Source of the DNA: Anaerostipes amylophilus | GTDB taxonomy: Bacteria > Bacillota > Clostridia > Lachnospirales > Lachnospiraceae | Reading direction: 5' to 3' | NCBI RefSeq assembly: GCF_025567365.1 | Contig: NZ_JAOQJG010000013.1 | Location: forward strand, 1 to 6,528 | Length of the DNA: 6,528 nucleotides | Shown: piece after piece, positions 1-6,134 of the stretch | How positions within the stretch are numbered: the stretch's first letter is position 1 | Layout: every line of letters begins with the position of its first letter | Program-made: the position numbers and the translations under genes | Notes under the pieces: model-generated | Told to the model about the DNA's origin: nothing | Databases searched by the model: none | What the model saw: only the letters and a program-made list of their open reading frames with translations

Positions 1-35
1 TGTCAATCTTCAATATCAAAGATAAATTCTGGGCG
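1..35 (+). repeat. Terminal direct repeat, left copy
   Basis: The first 35 bases are identical to the last 35 (6494-6528). Both copies encode the same dehydrogenase residues in the same frame (SIFNIKDKFWA), so joining the ends gives a continuous gene. A repeat that ends exactly at both window ends is what circular contigs show. The length of any larger repeat cannot be seen, because both copies run into the window boundary. Confidence 0.95.
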
Positions 36-419
36 AACGCTGAAGAAACAGTGAAAAAGATTCGTGAAAACACAGACTGTATCGTAAACCTTTATGATCT
101 TGATGACAAAGAAAAATTAAGAGAAGAGATCGCAGACAGCTACTTATTCGCACAGGCAACTGGTGTAGGAATGAAACCATTAGAAGGACAGTCTGTTGTT
201 CCTGATGAAACATTTTTCCGTCCTGACCTGATCGTAACAGATACAGTTTACACTTCAAGAGAGACAGAAACATTAAGACTTGCTAAGAAAGCTGGATGTA
301 AGACAATGAACGGTCTTGGAATGATGTTATTCCAGGGAGACGCTGCTTTCCACTTATGGACAGGAAAACATATGCCAATTGACCATATGAAAGAAGTATT
401 AGATATCAAATATGACTAG
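1..419 (+). CDS. aroE: Quinate/shikimate dehydrogenase, AroE/YdiB family, 3' part (cut by window start)
   Basis: This is the NAD(P)-binding and C-terminal part of a shikimate/quinate dehydrogenase, a cytoplasmic enzyme that oxidises shikimate or quinate. The reading frame is open from base 3, so the GTG at 51 is not the true start. It resembles E. coli YdiB more than housekeeping AroE: an acidic residue in FNIKDKF (YdiB has FNRRDEF, whose Asp allows NAD use), then ENTDCIVNLYDL, VGMKPLE and VTDTVYTSRET. The C-terminal motif NGLGMMLFQG and LWTGKHMP contains the active-site-lining Gln expected in the family. The YdiB-type subfamily assignment is from remembered sequence and is inference. The stop is TAG at 417-419, and the MFS permease follows after 42 bases with no terminator, so they are probably co-transcribed. 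The missing N-terminal part lies at the right end of the window, joined through a 35-base terminal repeat. This 3' portion looks undamaged. Confidence 0.9.
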   Translation, partial: SIFNIKDKFWANAEETVKKIRENTDCIVNLYDLDDKEKLREEIADSYLFAQATGVGMKPLEGQSVVPDETFFRPDLIVTDTVYTSRETETLRLAKKAGCKTMNGLGMMLFQGDAAFHLWTGKHMPIDHMKEVLDIKYD

Positions 420-461
420 AGTTTAGTCATAACCATATAGCAAACGAGAGGAATTATAAAA

Positions 462-1655
462 ATGGATAAAAAATACATACCAAGTGCCTTAGTTCTTTAT
501 CTGAACTATTTCATTCATGGAATCGGGTGCTCAATCTTAAGTCAGCAGGTAGTAAAAGAAATGCTTGCAAGTCAGTGGGGATTAAAAGATGTTATGGCAG
601 TAACATCCATTGCAGCAGCATTAGGACTGGGACGTTTGATCTCCCTTCCATTTGCAGGACCTTTATCTGACAAATTAGGACGTCGTTTATCAGTGATCAT
701 TGGATGTGCTTCATACGTTATCTTCTTAGTAGGAATCGCATTCTCACCAAACACAACAATTGCTTATGTAGCAGCCGTTCTTGGTGGTATCGCTAACTCA
801 TTCTTGGATACAGCAACATACCCAGCTGTAACTGAAATCATTTACAAATATACAGGTATTGCAACAATGGGAATCAAATTCTTTATTTCCGTTGCACAGT
901 TATTAATGCCTTTCTTCTTAGGTGTTGTAGCAGGAACAAGCATGTCATACTTAATGCTTCCAGTCGTAGCAGGTGTATGCATCGGTATCCTTGGAATCTT
1001 AGCAATCTTTGCACCATTCCCAGCGGCATCTGAAAGTGGTAAATCAGAATCTTTCATCAGCAATTTAAAGAATGCGCATTTCTCTATCGAGAGTATTGCA
1101 TTAATCCTGATCGGATTCACAAGTACAGCAACATTCCAGTTATGGTTAAACTGTGCTCAGACATTTGGTACTGAAATTGCGAAGATCCCATCTCAGAATG
1201 TATCTGTTATGCAGACATACTATTCTGCAGGTACAATGGTAGCATTATTCGTAACAAGTGCATTGATCACAAAATTCAAACAGGTTAGATTCTTGGTTAT
1301 CTATCCAGCAATCTCTCTTGTAATGTTAGCATTAGTTTACATTATTAAGACACCTATGATCTGCTACGTTGGAGCATTCGTCATCGGATATGCAGCAGCA
1401 GGTGGAGTCCTTCAGATGGCTACAGCCGTTGTAAATGATCTGTTCCCTAAAATCAAAGGAACTATCACAAGTTTAGTTATGATCGCATCAAGCTTATGTA
1501 ACTACACAATCTTAACAGCAGCTGCGAAGATGACATCTACAAGTGTAATCATGATGAACATCGTAATTACAGCAATCGGAATCTTATTAGCACTTTTCGT
1601 AAACGTACGTTATGGTGTATTATTAAAGAATGCAGAAGAAGCATCTAAAAATTAA
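462..1655 (+). CDS. MFS permease, YdiN/YdiM-like, putative quinate/shikimate or aromatic-precursor transporter
   Basis: This is a 397-residue major facilitator superfamily transporter, full length for the family, with about twelve hydrophobic segments and a hydrophilic central loop near residues 188-208. The MFS signature between helices 2 and 3 is clear at residues 66-75 (GPLSDKLGRR). IANSFLDTATYPAV (110-123) and GAFVIGYAAAGGVLQM (304-319) closely match the remembered sequence of E. coli YdiN. The ATG at 462 is preceded by a GAGAGGA ribosome binding site about nine bases upstream. It sits between a YdiB-like dehydrogenase and aroD, as ydiN/ydiM sit beside ydiB-aroD in E. coli, so import of quinate or shikimate is a reasonable inference; the substrate is unproven. 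Phe codons are mostly TTC (roughly 18 of 22 by hand count), unlike dctM. Confidence 0.9.
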   Translation: MDKKYIPSALVLYLNYFIHGIGCSILSQQVVKEMLASQWGLKDVMAVTSIAAALGLGRLISLPFAGPLSDKLGRRLSVIIGCASYVIFLVGIAFSPNTTIAYVAAVLGGIANSFLDTATYPAVTEIIYKYTGIATMGIKFFISVAQLLMPFFLGVVAGTSMSYLMLPVVAGVCIGILGILAIFAPFPAASESGKSESFISNLKNAHFSIESIALILIGFTSTATFQLWLNCAQTFGTEIAKIPSQNVSVMQTYYSAGTMVALFVTSALITKFKQVRFLVIYPAISLVMLALVYIIKTPMICYVGAFVIGYAAAGGVLQMATAVVNDLFPKIKGTITSLVMIASSLCNYTILTAAAKMTSTSVIMMNIVITAIGILLALFVNVRYGVLLKNAEEASKN

Positions 1656-1674
1656 TTAGTATTGGTAACATGAA

Positions 1675-1698
1675 CTCCCGAGGCTTTTGCTTCGGGAG
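1675..1698 (+). other. GC-rich hairpin between the MFS gene and aroD
   Basis: CTCCCGAGGC (1675-1684) pairs with GCTTCGGGAG (1689-1698) over ten base pairs, with one G-U pair and a TTTT loop. No T-run follows, so it is not a standard intrinsic terminator. It lies 19 bases after the permease stop codon and ends 14 bases before the aroD ribosome binding site. It could protect the upstream mRNA 3' end, mark a processing site or be a weak attenuator. The structure is visible; the role is inference. Confidence 0.65.
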
Positions 1699-1712
1699 AG
1701 CATTCAGACAAT

Positions 1713-1718
1713 AGGAGG
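1713..1718 (+). promoter_or_regulatory. Ribosome binding site of aroD, fixing its start at 1729
   Basis: A consensus AGGAGG lies ten bases before the ATG at 1729. An in-frame TTG at 1687 would fall inside the hairpin and lacks a good site. A TTG at 1723 is only four bases from the AGGAGG. From the ATG at 1729, catalytic residues fall at the same numbers as in E. coli AroD, which supports this start. Confidence 0.85.
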
Positions 1719-1728
1719 AAAATTGTCA

Positions 1729-2496
1729 ATGAATACAGTAAAAGTAAGAAATATTGAAATCGGAAGCGGAGTTCCAAAAATTTGTGTACCTATCGTAGGT
1801 GTTACAAAAGATGAGATTATCGCAGAAGCGAAAACATTTGACAGCATCCCTGTAGACGTTGTTGAATGGCGTGTTGACTGGTTCGAAGGAGTGTTCGAAT
1901 TCGATAAAGTAGAAGACGTATTAAAAGATTTAAGAGAAGCTTTAGGTGAAACACCAATCCTCTTCACATTCCGTACATCAAAAGAAGGTGGAGAAAAAGC
2001 AATCGAAGCCCAACCTTACAAAGAATTAAACATTGCGGCTGCAAAAACAGGATATGTTGATCTTGTAGATGTAGAAGCATTTACAGGCGACGAAATCGTA
2101 AAAGAGATTGTAGCAGCTGCTCATGAATGTGGAGTAAAAGTTGTTGCATCTAACCACGACTTTGACAAAACACCTGAAAAAGATGAAATCGTAAGAAGAC
2201 TTTGCAAAATGCAGGAACTTGGTGCTGACATCCCTAAGATCGCAGTTATGCCAACTTGCAGACGTGACGTATTAACACTTCTTTGTGCAACAGAAGAAAT
2301 GTATACAGATCATGCAGATCGTCCGATCATCACAATGTCTATGGCAGGAACAGGACTGATCAGCCGTCTTTGCGGTGAAGTGTTCGGATCTGCTTTAACA
2401 TTTGGAGCAGCGAAGAAAGCATCTGCACCTGGACAGGCAGCAGTCAACGACTTAAATAATATGCTTCAGTTCCTTCATGAAAATCAGGGATTATAA
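1729..2496 (+). CDS. aroD: 3-dehydroquinate dehydratase, type I
   Basis: This cytoplasmic Schiff-base enzyme interconverts 3-dehydroquinate and 3-dehydroshikimate, a step shared by aromatic biosynthesis and quinate/shikimate catabolism. The protein has 255 residues (E. coli AroD has 252). All hallmark residues are present: E46 and R48 in VEWRVDW, R82 and E86 in FRTSKEGGE, H143 in SNHDF, the Schiff-base lysine K170 in IPKIAVMP, R213 in GLISRLCGE, and Q236 in SAPGQ. Numbers coincide with the E. coli/Salmonella enzymes when the ATG at 1729 is used. It follows the permease after a 73-base gap holding a hairpin and a strong ribosome binding site, and is followed by an intrinsic terminator, so it is probably the last gene of the dehydrogenase-permease-aroD unit. 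The neighbours suggest a catabolic role, but the enzyme itself cannot tell the two apart. Confidence 0.97.
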   Translation: MNTVKVRNIEIGSGVPKICVPIVGVTKDEIIAEAKTFDSIPVDVVEWRVDWFEGVFEFDKVEDVLKDLREALGETPILFTFRTSKEGGEKAIEAQPYKELNIAAAKTGYVDLVDVEAFTGDEIVKEIVAAAHECGVKVVASNHDFDKTPEKDEIVRRLCKMQELGADIPKIAVMPTCRRDVLTLLCATEEMYTDHADRPIITMSMAGTGLISRLCGEVFGSALTFGAAKKASAPGQAAVNDLNNMLQFLHENQGL

Positions 2497-2524
2497 GAAC
2501 TGAATCTTTAAAAATTAAATGCAG

Positions 2525-2563
2525 AAGAGGAGAAGATTCTTGGTTATTCTTTTCCTCTTTTTT
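2525..2563 (+). terminator. Intrinsic terminator after aroD
   Basis: AAGAGGAGAAGA (2525-2536) pairs with TCTTTTCCTCTT (2548-2559) over twelve base pairs with one G-U pair, around an 11-base loop. A run of six T covers 2558-2563. It begins 28 bases after the aroD stop codon and should separate aroD from the TRAP operon. Confidence 0.85.
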
Positions 2564-2565
2564 AA

Positions 2566-2606
2566 ATACATAAAAAATATTTGCTGAAATCCTATTTTTT
2601 ATGTAT
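2566..2606. promoter_or_regulatory. Perfect 14-bp inverted repeat over the dctQMP promoter, candidate operator
   Basis: ATACATAAAAAATA (2566-2579) is the exact reverse complement of TATTTTTTATGTAT (2593-2606), with a 13-base spacer. The dyad encloses the candidate -35 element and overlaps the first half of the -10 element, an ideal position for a repressor. Arm centres are 27 bp apart, about two and a half helical turns. The dyad is A/T-rich and lies upstream of the predicted transcription start, so it is more likely a DNA site than an RNA structure. The binding protein is unknown; AraC-family proteins more often use direct repeats, so a separate regulator is possible. Confidence 0.6.
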
Positions 2607-2609
2607 AAT
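2581..2609 (+). promoter_or_regulatory. Sigma-A-type promoter of the TRAP operon
   Basis: A perfect -10 hexamer TATAAT lies at 2604-2609. TTGCTG at 2581-2586 is a partial -35 (TTG matches) with the optimal 17-base spacing. An A-rich stretch just upstream could act as an UP element. The predicted leader to the dctQ ATG is about 75 bases and shows no convincing riboswitch. Confidence 0.7.
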
Positions 2610-2690
2610 TTAGTAGAGCAAATTGTTAAAGTTTTGCCATAGTTTGTGAAAATAAAGACTTTTGTTATAGAAAGTAGAAAGAGGTGAATC

Positions 2691-3188
2691 ATGCTAAAAT
2701 GGCTTGATGAGAATCTGGAAGAATTTTTAATGGTAGCATTACTGATTGCAATGACAGTGATCATGGGAATCCAGGTATTTGCAAGATATGCACTTGGAGC
2801 TTCTCTCTCTTGGTCAGAGGAACTGACGAGATATTTATTTATCTGGTCAGGTTTTATCAGCGTCAGCTATTGTACTAAGAAATGTATTTCCATTAAAATT
2901 GAACAGTTTGTAGCAATGTTCCCAAGAAGAGGGAAGGCATTGTTCAAAGTGGTGAATCACACAATTGAACTTGCATTGTTTTTGTATTTGATTCCATTTG
3001 CAGTTCTTTACTTAAAGAGTGCATTTGAAAGTGGACAGGTAAGCCCTGCCTGTCAGATTCCAATGTATTATATTCAGGCAGCACCACTAGTTAGTTTTGT
3101 TTTAGTAGCATTTCGTATTATTCAGCGTTGGATCATTGAATTTAAGATTGTGATCCGTAAAGATGATAAAGAAAAGGGGGATAAATAA
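2691..3188 (+). CDS. dctQ: TRAP transporter small membrane subunit, DctQ family
   Basis: This 165-residue integral membrane protein is the small permease subunit of a tripartite ATP-independent periplasmic-type (TRAP) transporter, which uses an ion gradient to import organic acids. It has four hydrophobic segments, around residues 12-30, 47-62, 91-108 and 127-145. Family motifs are visible: QVFARY (28-33), then WSEELTRYLFIW (41-52), the conserved W-x-E-E-x-x-R-Y-x-F-x-W pattern. A GAGGTG ribosome binding site at 2681-2686 supports the ATG at 2691. The last residues are charged and hydrophilic. The stop codon TAA directly abuts the ATG of dctM, so translation of the two subunits is probably coupled. 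It is the first gene of the TRAP unit behind its own promoter. Confidence 0.93.
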   Translation: MLKWLDENLEEFLMVALLIAMTVIMGIQVFARYALGASLSWSEELTRYLFIWSGFISVSYCTKKCISIKIEQFVAMFPRRGKALFKVVNHTIELALFLYLIPFAVLYLKSAFESGQVSPACQIPMYYIQAAPLVSFVLVAFRIIQRWIIEFKIVIRKDDKEKGDK

Positions 3189-4478
3189 ATGTCAGCAGCA
3201 GTCGTATTTTTACTCTTCTTTATTTGTCTGATCATTGCAATTCCGATTTCAATCGCCCTTGGGATCGTATCTGTACTTCCAGGAGCATTTGATCCATCAT
3301 TTACAGCAAGCGGGACATTTGTCATTCGTTCTATGCTTGGAGGAATCGATAGTTTCCCATTGCTTGCAGTTCCAATGTTTGTATTATCTGGAATGATCAT
3401 GGCAAAAGGAGGAATCTCTAAGAAGATTTTTGACGTTTTTGCGTTTTTTATTGGAAAATTAACAGCAGGAATGCCTTGTGCAGTGATTGTTACCTGCTTA
3501 TTCTATGGAGCAATTTCAGGGTCAGCACCTGCAACCGTAGCAGCGGTAGGAAGTATGACAATCCCAATCTTAGTACGTTTAGGATATGATAAGTCATTTA
3601 CAACGGCAATTGTAGCAGTAGCCGGTGGACTAGGGGTTATCATACCGCCTAGTATTCCGTTTATCATGTATGGTATGGCATCTGGAGAATCTGTAAGTGA
3701 TCTGTTTATGGCGGGAGTTGTACCAGGATTACTAATTGGTGCTTTATTGATGGTTTATGCCATTTACTATTGTAAAAAACATGGAGAAGATAAGGAAAAG
3801 ATTGCAGCAGAGATCGATCAGTTGCATGCGAAAGGATTTATCGGAGTATTTAAAGAAAGCTTTTTTGCAATCTTAAGTCCGGTTATTATCCTTGGATGTA
3901 TTTATACTGGAGTTGCATCTCCAACAGAAGCAGCGGTTATTTCCGTATTTTATTCTTTAGTAGTCAGCTTATTTATTTATAAATCCATGAAATTTAAAGA
4001 TATCTGGGGAATCATGGTAGAAGGTGTGAGAACTTATGCACCAATTCTGTTTATCTTAGCAGCATCCATTGCATTCTCAAGAGTATTAACTTTAATGCGT
4101 GTACCTCAGTCCATTAGTGCGTGGATCTTAAGTAACTTCCATAATAAAGTTGTGATCTTACTTGTGATCAATGTATTCTTACTGATCGTAGGAATGGTCA
4201 TGGATACAACACCAGCGATCCTTATTTTAACACCGATCTTATTACCAATTGTCACAGCAATCGGTATGAATCCAATTCATTTTGGTGTTATGATGGTTGT
4301 AAACCTTGCCATCGGTTTCGTTACACCACCGATTGGAGTCAACTTATTTGTGGCATCATCCTTAACGGATATCCCGGTGATGAAGATTGCACAAAAAGCA
4401 ATGCCTTTAATCGTTTGTTTCCTTGTAGCATTACTTCTGATCACATTTATTCCGCAGATCAGTCTGGCATTTTTATAA
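3189..4478 (+). CDS. dctM: TRAP transporter large membrane subunit, DctM family
   Basis: This 429-residue, highly hydrophobic protein is the ion-coupled channel subunit of the TRAP transporter and matches the usual DctM length. Conserved blocks are present in order: FPLLAVPMFVLSGMIM (56-71), GAISGSAPATVAAVG (107-121), GGLGVIIPPSIPF (146-158), ASPTEAAVIS (243-252), GMVMDTTPAILILTPIL (335-351) and GFVTPPIGVNLFVASSL (376-392). The start ATG immediately follows the dctQ stop codon, and its ribosome binding site (AGGGGG, 3175-3180) lies inside the end of dctQ. The gene ends 16 bases before dctP. Phe codons are mostly TTT, in contrast to the upstream permease. No damage is seen. Confidence 0.96.
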   Translation: MSAAVVFLLFFICLIIAIPISIALGIVSVLPGAFDPSFTASGTFVIRSMLGGIDSFPLLAVPMFVLSGMIMAKGGISKKIFDVFAFFIGKLTAGMPCAVIVTCLFYGAISGSAPATVAAVGSMTIPILVRLGYDKSFTTAIVAVAGGLGVIIPPSIPFIMYGMASGESVSDLFMAGVVPGLLIGALLMVYAIYYCKKHGEDKEKIAAEIDQLHAKGFIGVFKESFFAILSPVIILGCIYTGVASPTEAAVISVFYSLVVSLFIYKSMKFKDIWGIMVEGVRTYAPILFILAASIAFSRVLTLMRVPQSISAWILSNFHNKVVILLVINVFLLIVGMVMDTTPAILILTPILLPIVTAIGMNPIHFGVMMVVNLAIGFVTPPIGVNLFVASSLTDIPVMKIAQKAMPLIVCFLVALLLITFIPQISLAFL

Positions 4479-4494
4479 GGAGGTTTAGGATTTC

Positions 4495-5514
4495 ATGAGA
4501 AAAATCATAAAAAGATCCGTTGTTGTTCTTCTTGCGGGAGTCTTATTATTCAGTTTATCTGGATGCAAGAAGAAACAGAGTAAAGATGAAGTACAAAGAT
4601 ATGCATGGCCGCTTGGAACTTCCAGTCCGGAAGATACAGTTACACAGTTATATGCAGAGAAATTTGCAAAAGAAGTTTCTAAATTAAGCCATGGGAAGAT
4701 GAAGATTGAGGTTTATCCTAACAGTACACTTGGAGGAGACCGAGAACTTCTTGAAAGCTGTAAAGATGGAGATATCCCATTTGTTGTACAGAATACAGCA
4801 CCACAGGTAACTTTTCTTCCAGATACAGCTGTATTTGACTTACCAAGTGCATTTACAACGATCAAACAGGCACGAGAAGCTGTAGATAATCCGATATTCT
4901 ATAAGAAGATGGAGAAGGTATATCAGAAAGGTGGATATAAACTTCTTGGATATGCCGATCAGGGATTCCGTGTTATGTCTACAAACAAGAATGTTAAAAG
5001 TATTAAAGACTTCAAAGGACAGAAGATCCGTACAATGGAGAATAGTTACCATCTGAAGTTCTGGAAGACACTTGGAGCAAACCCAACACCAATGACATTC
5101 AGTGAAGTTTATATTGGACTTCAGCAGGGAACGATCGATGCACAGGAGAACCCTTACGAAGTTATTGTTTCCAGCAAATTATATGAACAGCAGGATTATG
5201 TCGTAGAGACAAACCATCTGCCACATTATATTTCACTGATCGTCAGTGATGAATTTTATAACAGTTTGTCAAAAGATCAGCAGAAGATCATTGATCAGGC
5301 ATCACAGATAGCGAAGAAATATGCAAGAGAAGCATCTGATAAGAGAATTGCAGATCGTATCAAGATTATCAAAGATAGTGGTACAAAGATTGTGAAACTA
5401 GATGCAAAAACACAGAAAGAAGTGCGAGAAAAAGCACAGCCAGTTTATGATGCGATCAAGAAGAATATTTCAAAGGATATTTATAATGCATATTTAAGCG
5501 GTGTAGAAAAATAA
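4495..5514 (+). CDS. dctP: TRAP transporter solute-binding lipoprotein, DctP family
   Basis: This 339-residue extracytoplasmic binding protein delivers substrate to DctQM. It starts with a lipoprotein signal: positive residues MRKIIKR, a hydrophobic stretch, and the lipobox LSGC with Cys24 as the lipidation site, as expected in a Gram-positive cell without a periplasm. DctP-family features include LGTSSPEDT near 40-48, YPNSTLGGDRELLE (74-87), FRVMST with Arg159, KIRTMEN with Arg179 (the arginine that binds a substrate carboxylate in characterised members), and LQQGTIDAQENP (209-220) with Asn219. A carboxylate substrate is therefore likely. Quinate or shikimate would fit the neighbours but is inference. 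A consensus AAGGAGG (4477-4483), overlapping the dctM stop, precedes the ATG. The gene is the last of the operon and is followed by a strong terminator. Confidence 0.95.
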   Translation: MRKIIKRSVVVLLAGVLLFSLSGCKKKQSKDEVQRYAWPLGTSSPEDTVTQLYAEKFAKEVSKLSHGKMKIEVYPNSTLGGDRELLESCKDGDIPFVVQNTAPQVTFLPDTAVFDLPSAFTTIKQAREAVDNPIFYKKMEKVYQKGGYKLLGYADQGFRVMSTNKNVKSIKDFKGQKIRTMENSYHLKFWKTLGANPTPMTFSEVYIGLQQGTIDAQENPYEVIVSSKLYEQQDYVVETNHLPHYISLIVSDEFYNSLSKDQQKIIDQASQIAKKYAREASDKRIADRIKIIKDSGTKIVKLDAKTQKEVREKAQPVYDAIKKNISKDIYNAYLSGVEK

Positions 5515-5541
5515 TTGTGTAAAAATAGGATGAATTTTAAG

Positions 5542-5578
5542 AAAGAAGCATGTAAGACGAAAGTACATGCTTCTTTTT
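5542..5578. terminator. Intrinsic terminator between convergent dctP and the AraC-family gene
   Basis: AAAGAAGCATGTA (5542-5554) and TACATGCTTCTTT (5564-5576) form a perfect 13-bp stem with a nine-base loop. A run of five T (5574-5578) serves the plus strand. On the minus strand the stem is followed by TTTCTT-type sequence, so it probably also ends the convergent regulator transcript. It begins 28 bases after the dctP stop codon. Confidence 0.88.
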
Positions 5579-5595
5579 GTATGCAAAAATATAGA

Positions 5596-6102
5596 TTATT
5601 TCTTATATTTTTCGCGAAATTCAAGAGGAGAGATTCCATAGATTTTACGAAATTCATGACTGATATAATCGGCACTGATATGAAAATGTTCAGAAAGCAG
5701 CTTTAAAGTTATTTTTTTGTTATAATTTTCATTGATATAGATCAAAATATTCTGTGCGAAGGAAGAATCTTTTCTTCGATCAATGGCATATGAATCCCTG
5801 CTTTCATATGCGGCACAAGTCCAGCAGTCAAGAGGAGCATCCTTATCTGAAATCAGAGAATGGATCGTTCCTTTTTCTACGATCAAGATATCGCCTTTGG
5901 AGACATGATAAAAGTTTGTGTTAATGCTGAACGTTCCTTTGCTGCCTGCAATATAAATAACTTCTGTTTCATTTTTGTGAAGGTGGTATTGATAACTCCA
6001 GTTTGGATTATTGTAAGTATGGGACAGACGAGTGATCTTTGCATACTGATCATTTTCAAAAACGGGTGGTTTAGTCTGCTGTGGGTATTCTTCTAAAAAC
6101 AT
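5596..6102 (-). CDS. AraC-family transcriptional regulator, internally shortened
   Basis: This 168-residue protein resembles an AraC-family activator of about 280 residues with pieces missing. Residues 36-82 look like the cupin-type sensor domain (YQYHLHKNETEVIYIAG, then GDILIVEKGTIHSL). After CWTCAAYE (93-100) it jumps almost directly to the DNA-binding domain. The first helix-turn-helix is present at 116-156 (ITLKLLSEHFHISADYISHEF). It then ends GISPLEFREKYKK, which looks like the tail that normally closes the second helix-turn-helix, so about 45 residues containing the second motif seem missing. The frame stays open throughout. Family members need both motifs for normal DNA binding, so this product is probably defective if the sequence is real. 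No Shine-Dalgarno sequence precedes the start. It converges on dctP and diverges from the dehydrogenase, a normal place for the pathway regulator. Confidence 0.8.
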   Translation of the reverse strand: MFLEEYPQQTKPPVFENDQYAKITRLSHTYNNPNWSYQYHLHKNETEVIYIAGSKGTFSINTNFYHVSKGDILIVEKGTIHSLISDKDAPLDCWTCAAYESRDSYAIDRRKDSSFAQNILIYINENYNKKITLKLLSEHFHISADYISHEFRKIYGISPLEFREKYKK

Positions 6103-6134
6103 AATAGGGTGAATGATAAATATAAGGTTGATTT
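6103..6134. other. Very short gap between divergent regulator and dehydrogenase genes
   Basis: Only 32 bases separate the regulator start from the first recognisable dehydrogenase codon. I see no ribosome binding site for the regulator, no usable start codon for the dehydrogenase and no convincing pair of promoters. An AAGG at 6124-6127 is the only site resembling a ribosome binding site on the plus strand. A divergent control region is normally longer, so sequence has probably been lost here. Confidence 0.5.

Noticed and set aside
51..419. Independent 122-residue protein starting at GTG 51
   Set aside because: The dehydrogenase frame is open upstream to the window edge and the conserved FNIKDKF motif lies before this codon.
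1687..1728. TTG start extending aroD by 14 residues
   Set aside because: It lies inside the hairpin, while AGGAGG precedes the ATG at 1729 and catalytic residue numbers match E. coli AroD from that ATG.
2618..2637. Small GCAAA/TTTGC hairpin in the dctQ leader
   Set aside because: Only five pairs, A/T-rich, expected by chance; no evidence for a regulatory role.
2444..2764. 106-residue minus-strand frame over the aroD-dctQ gap
   Set aside because: It covers the terminator, promoter and inverted repeat, has low-complexity composition and no family features.
5515..5706. 63-residue plus-strand open frame after dctP
   Set aside because: It spans the terminator hairpin and runs antisense over the regulator; it has no ribosome binding site and no recognisable domain.
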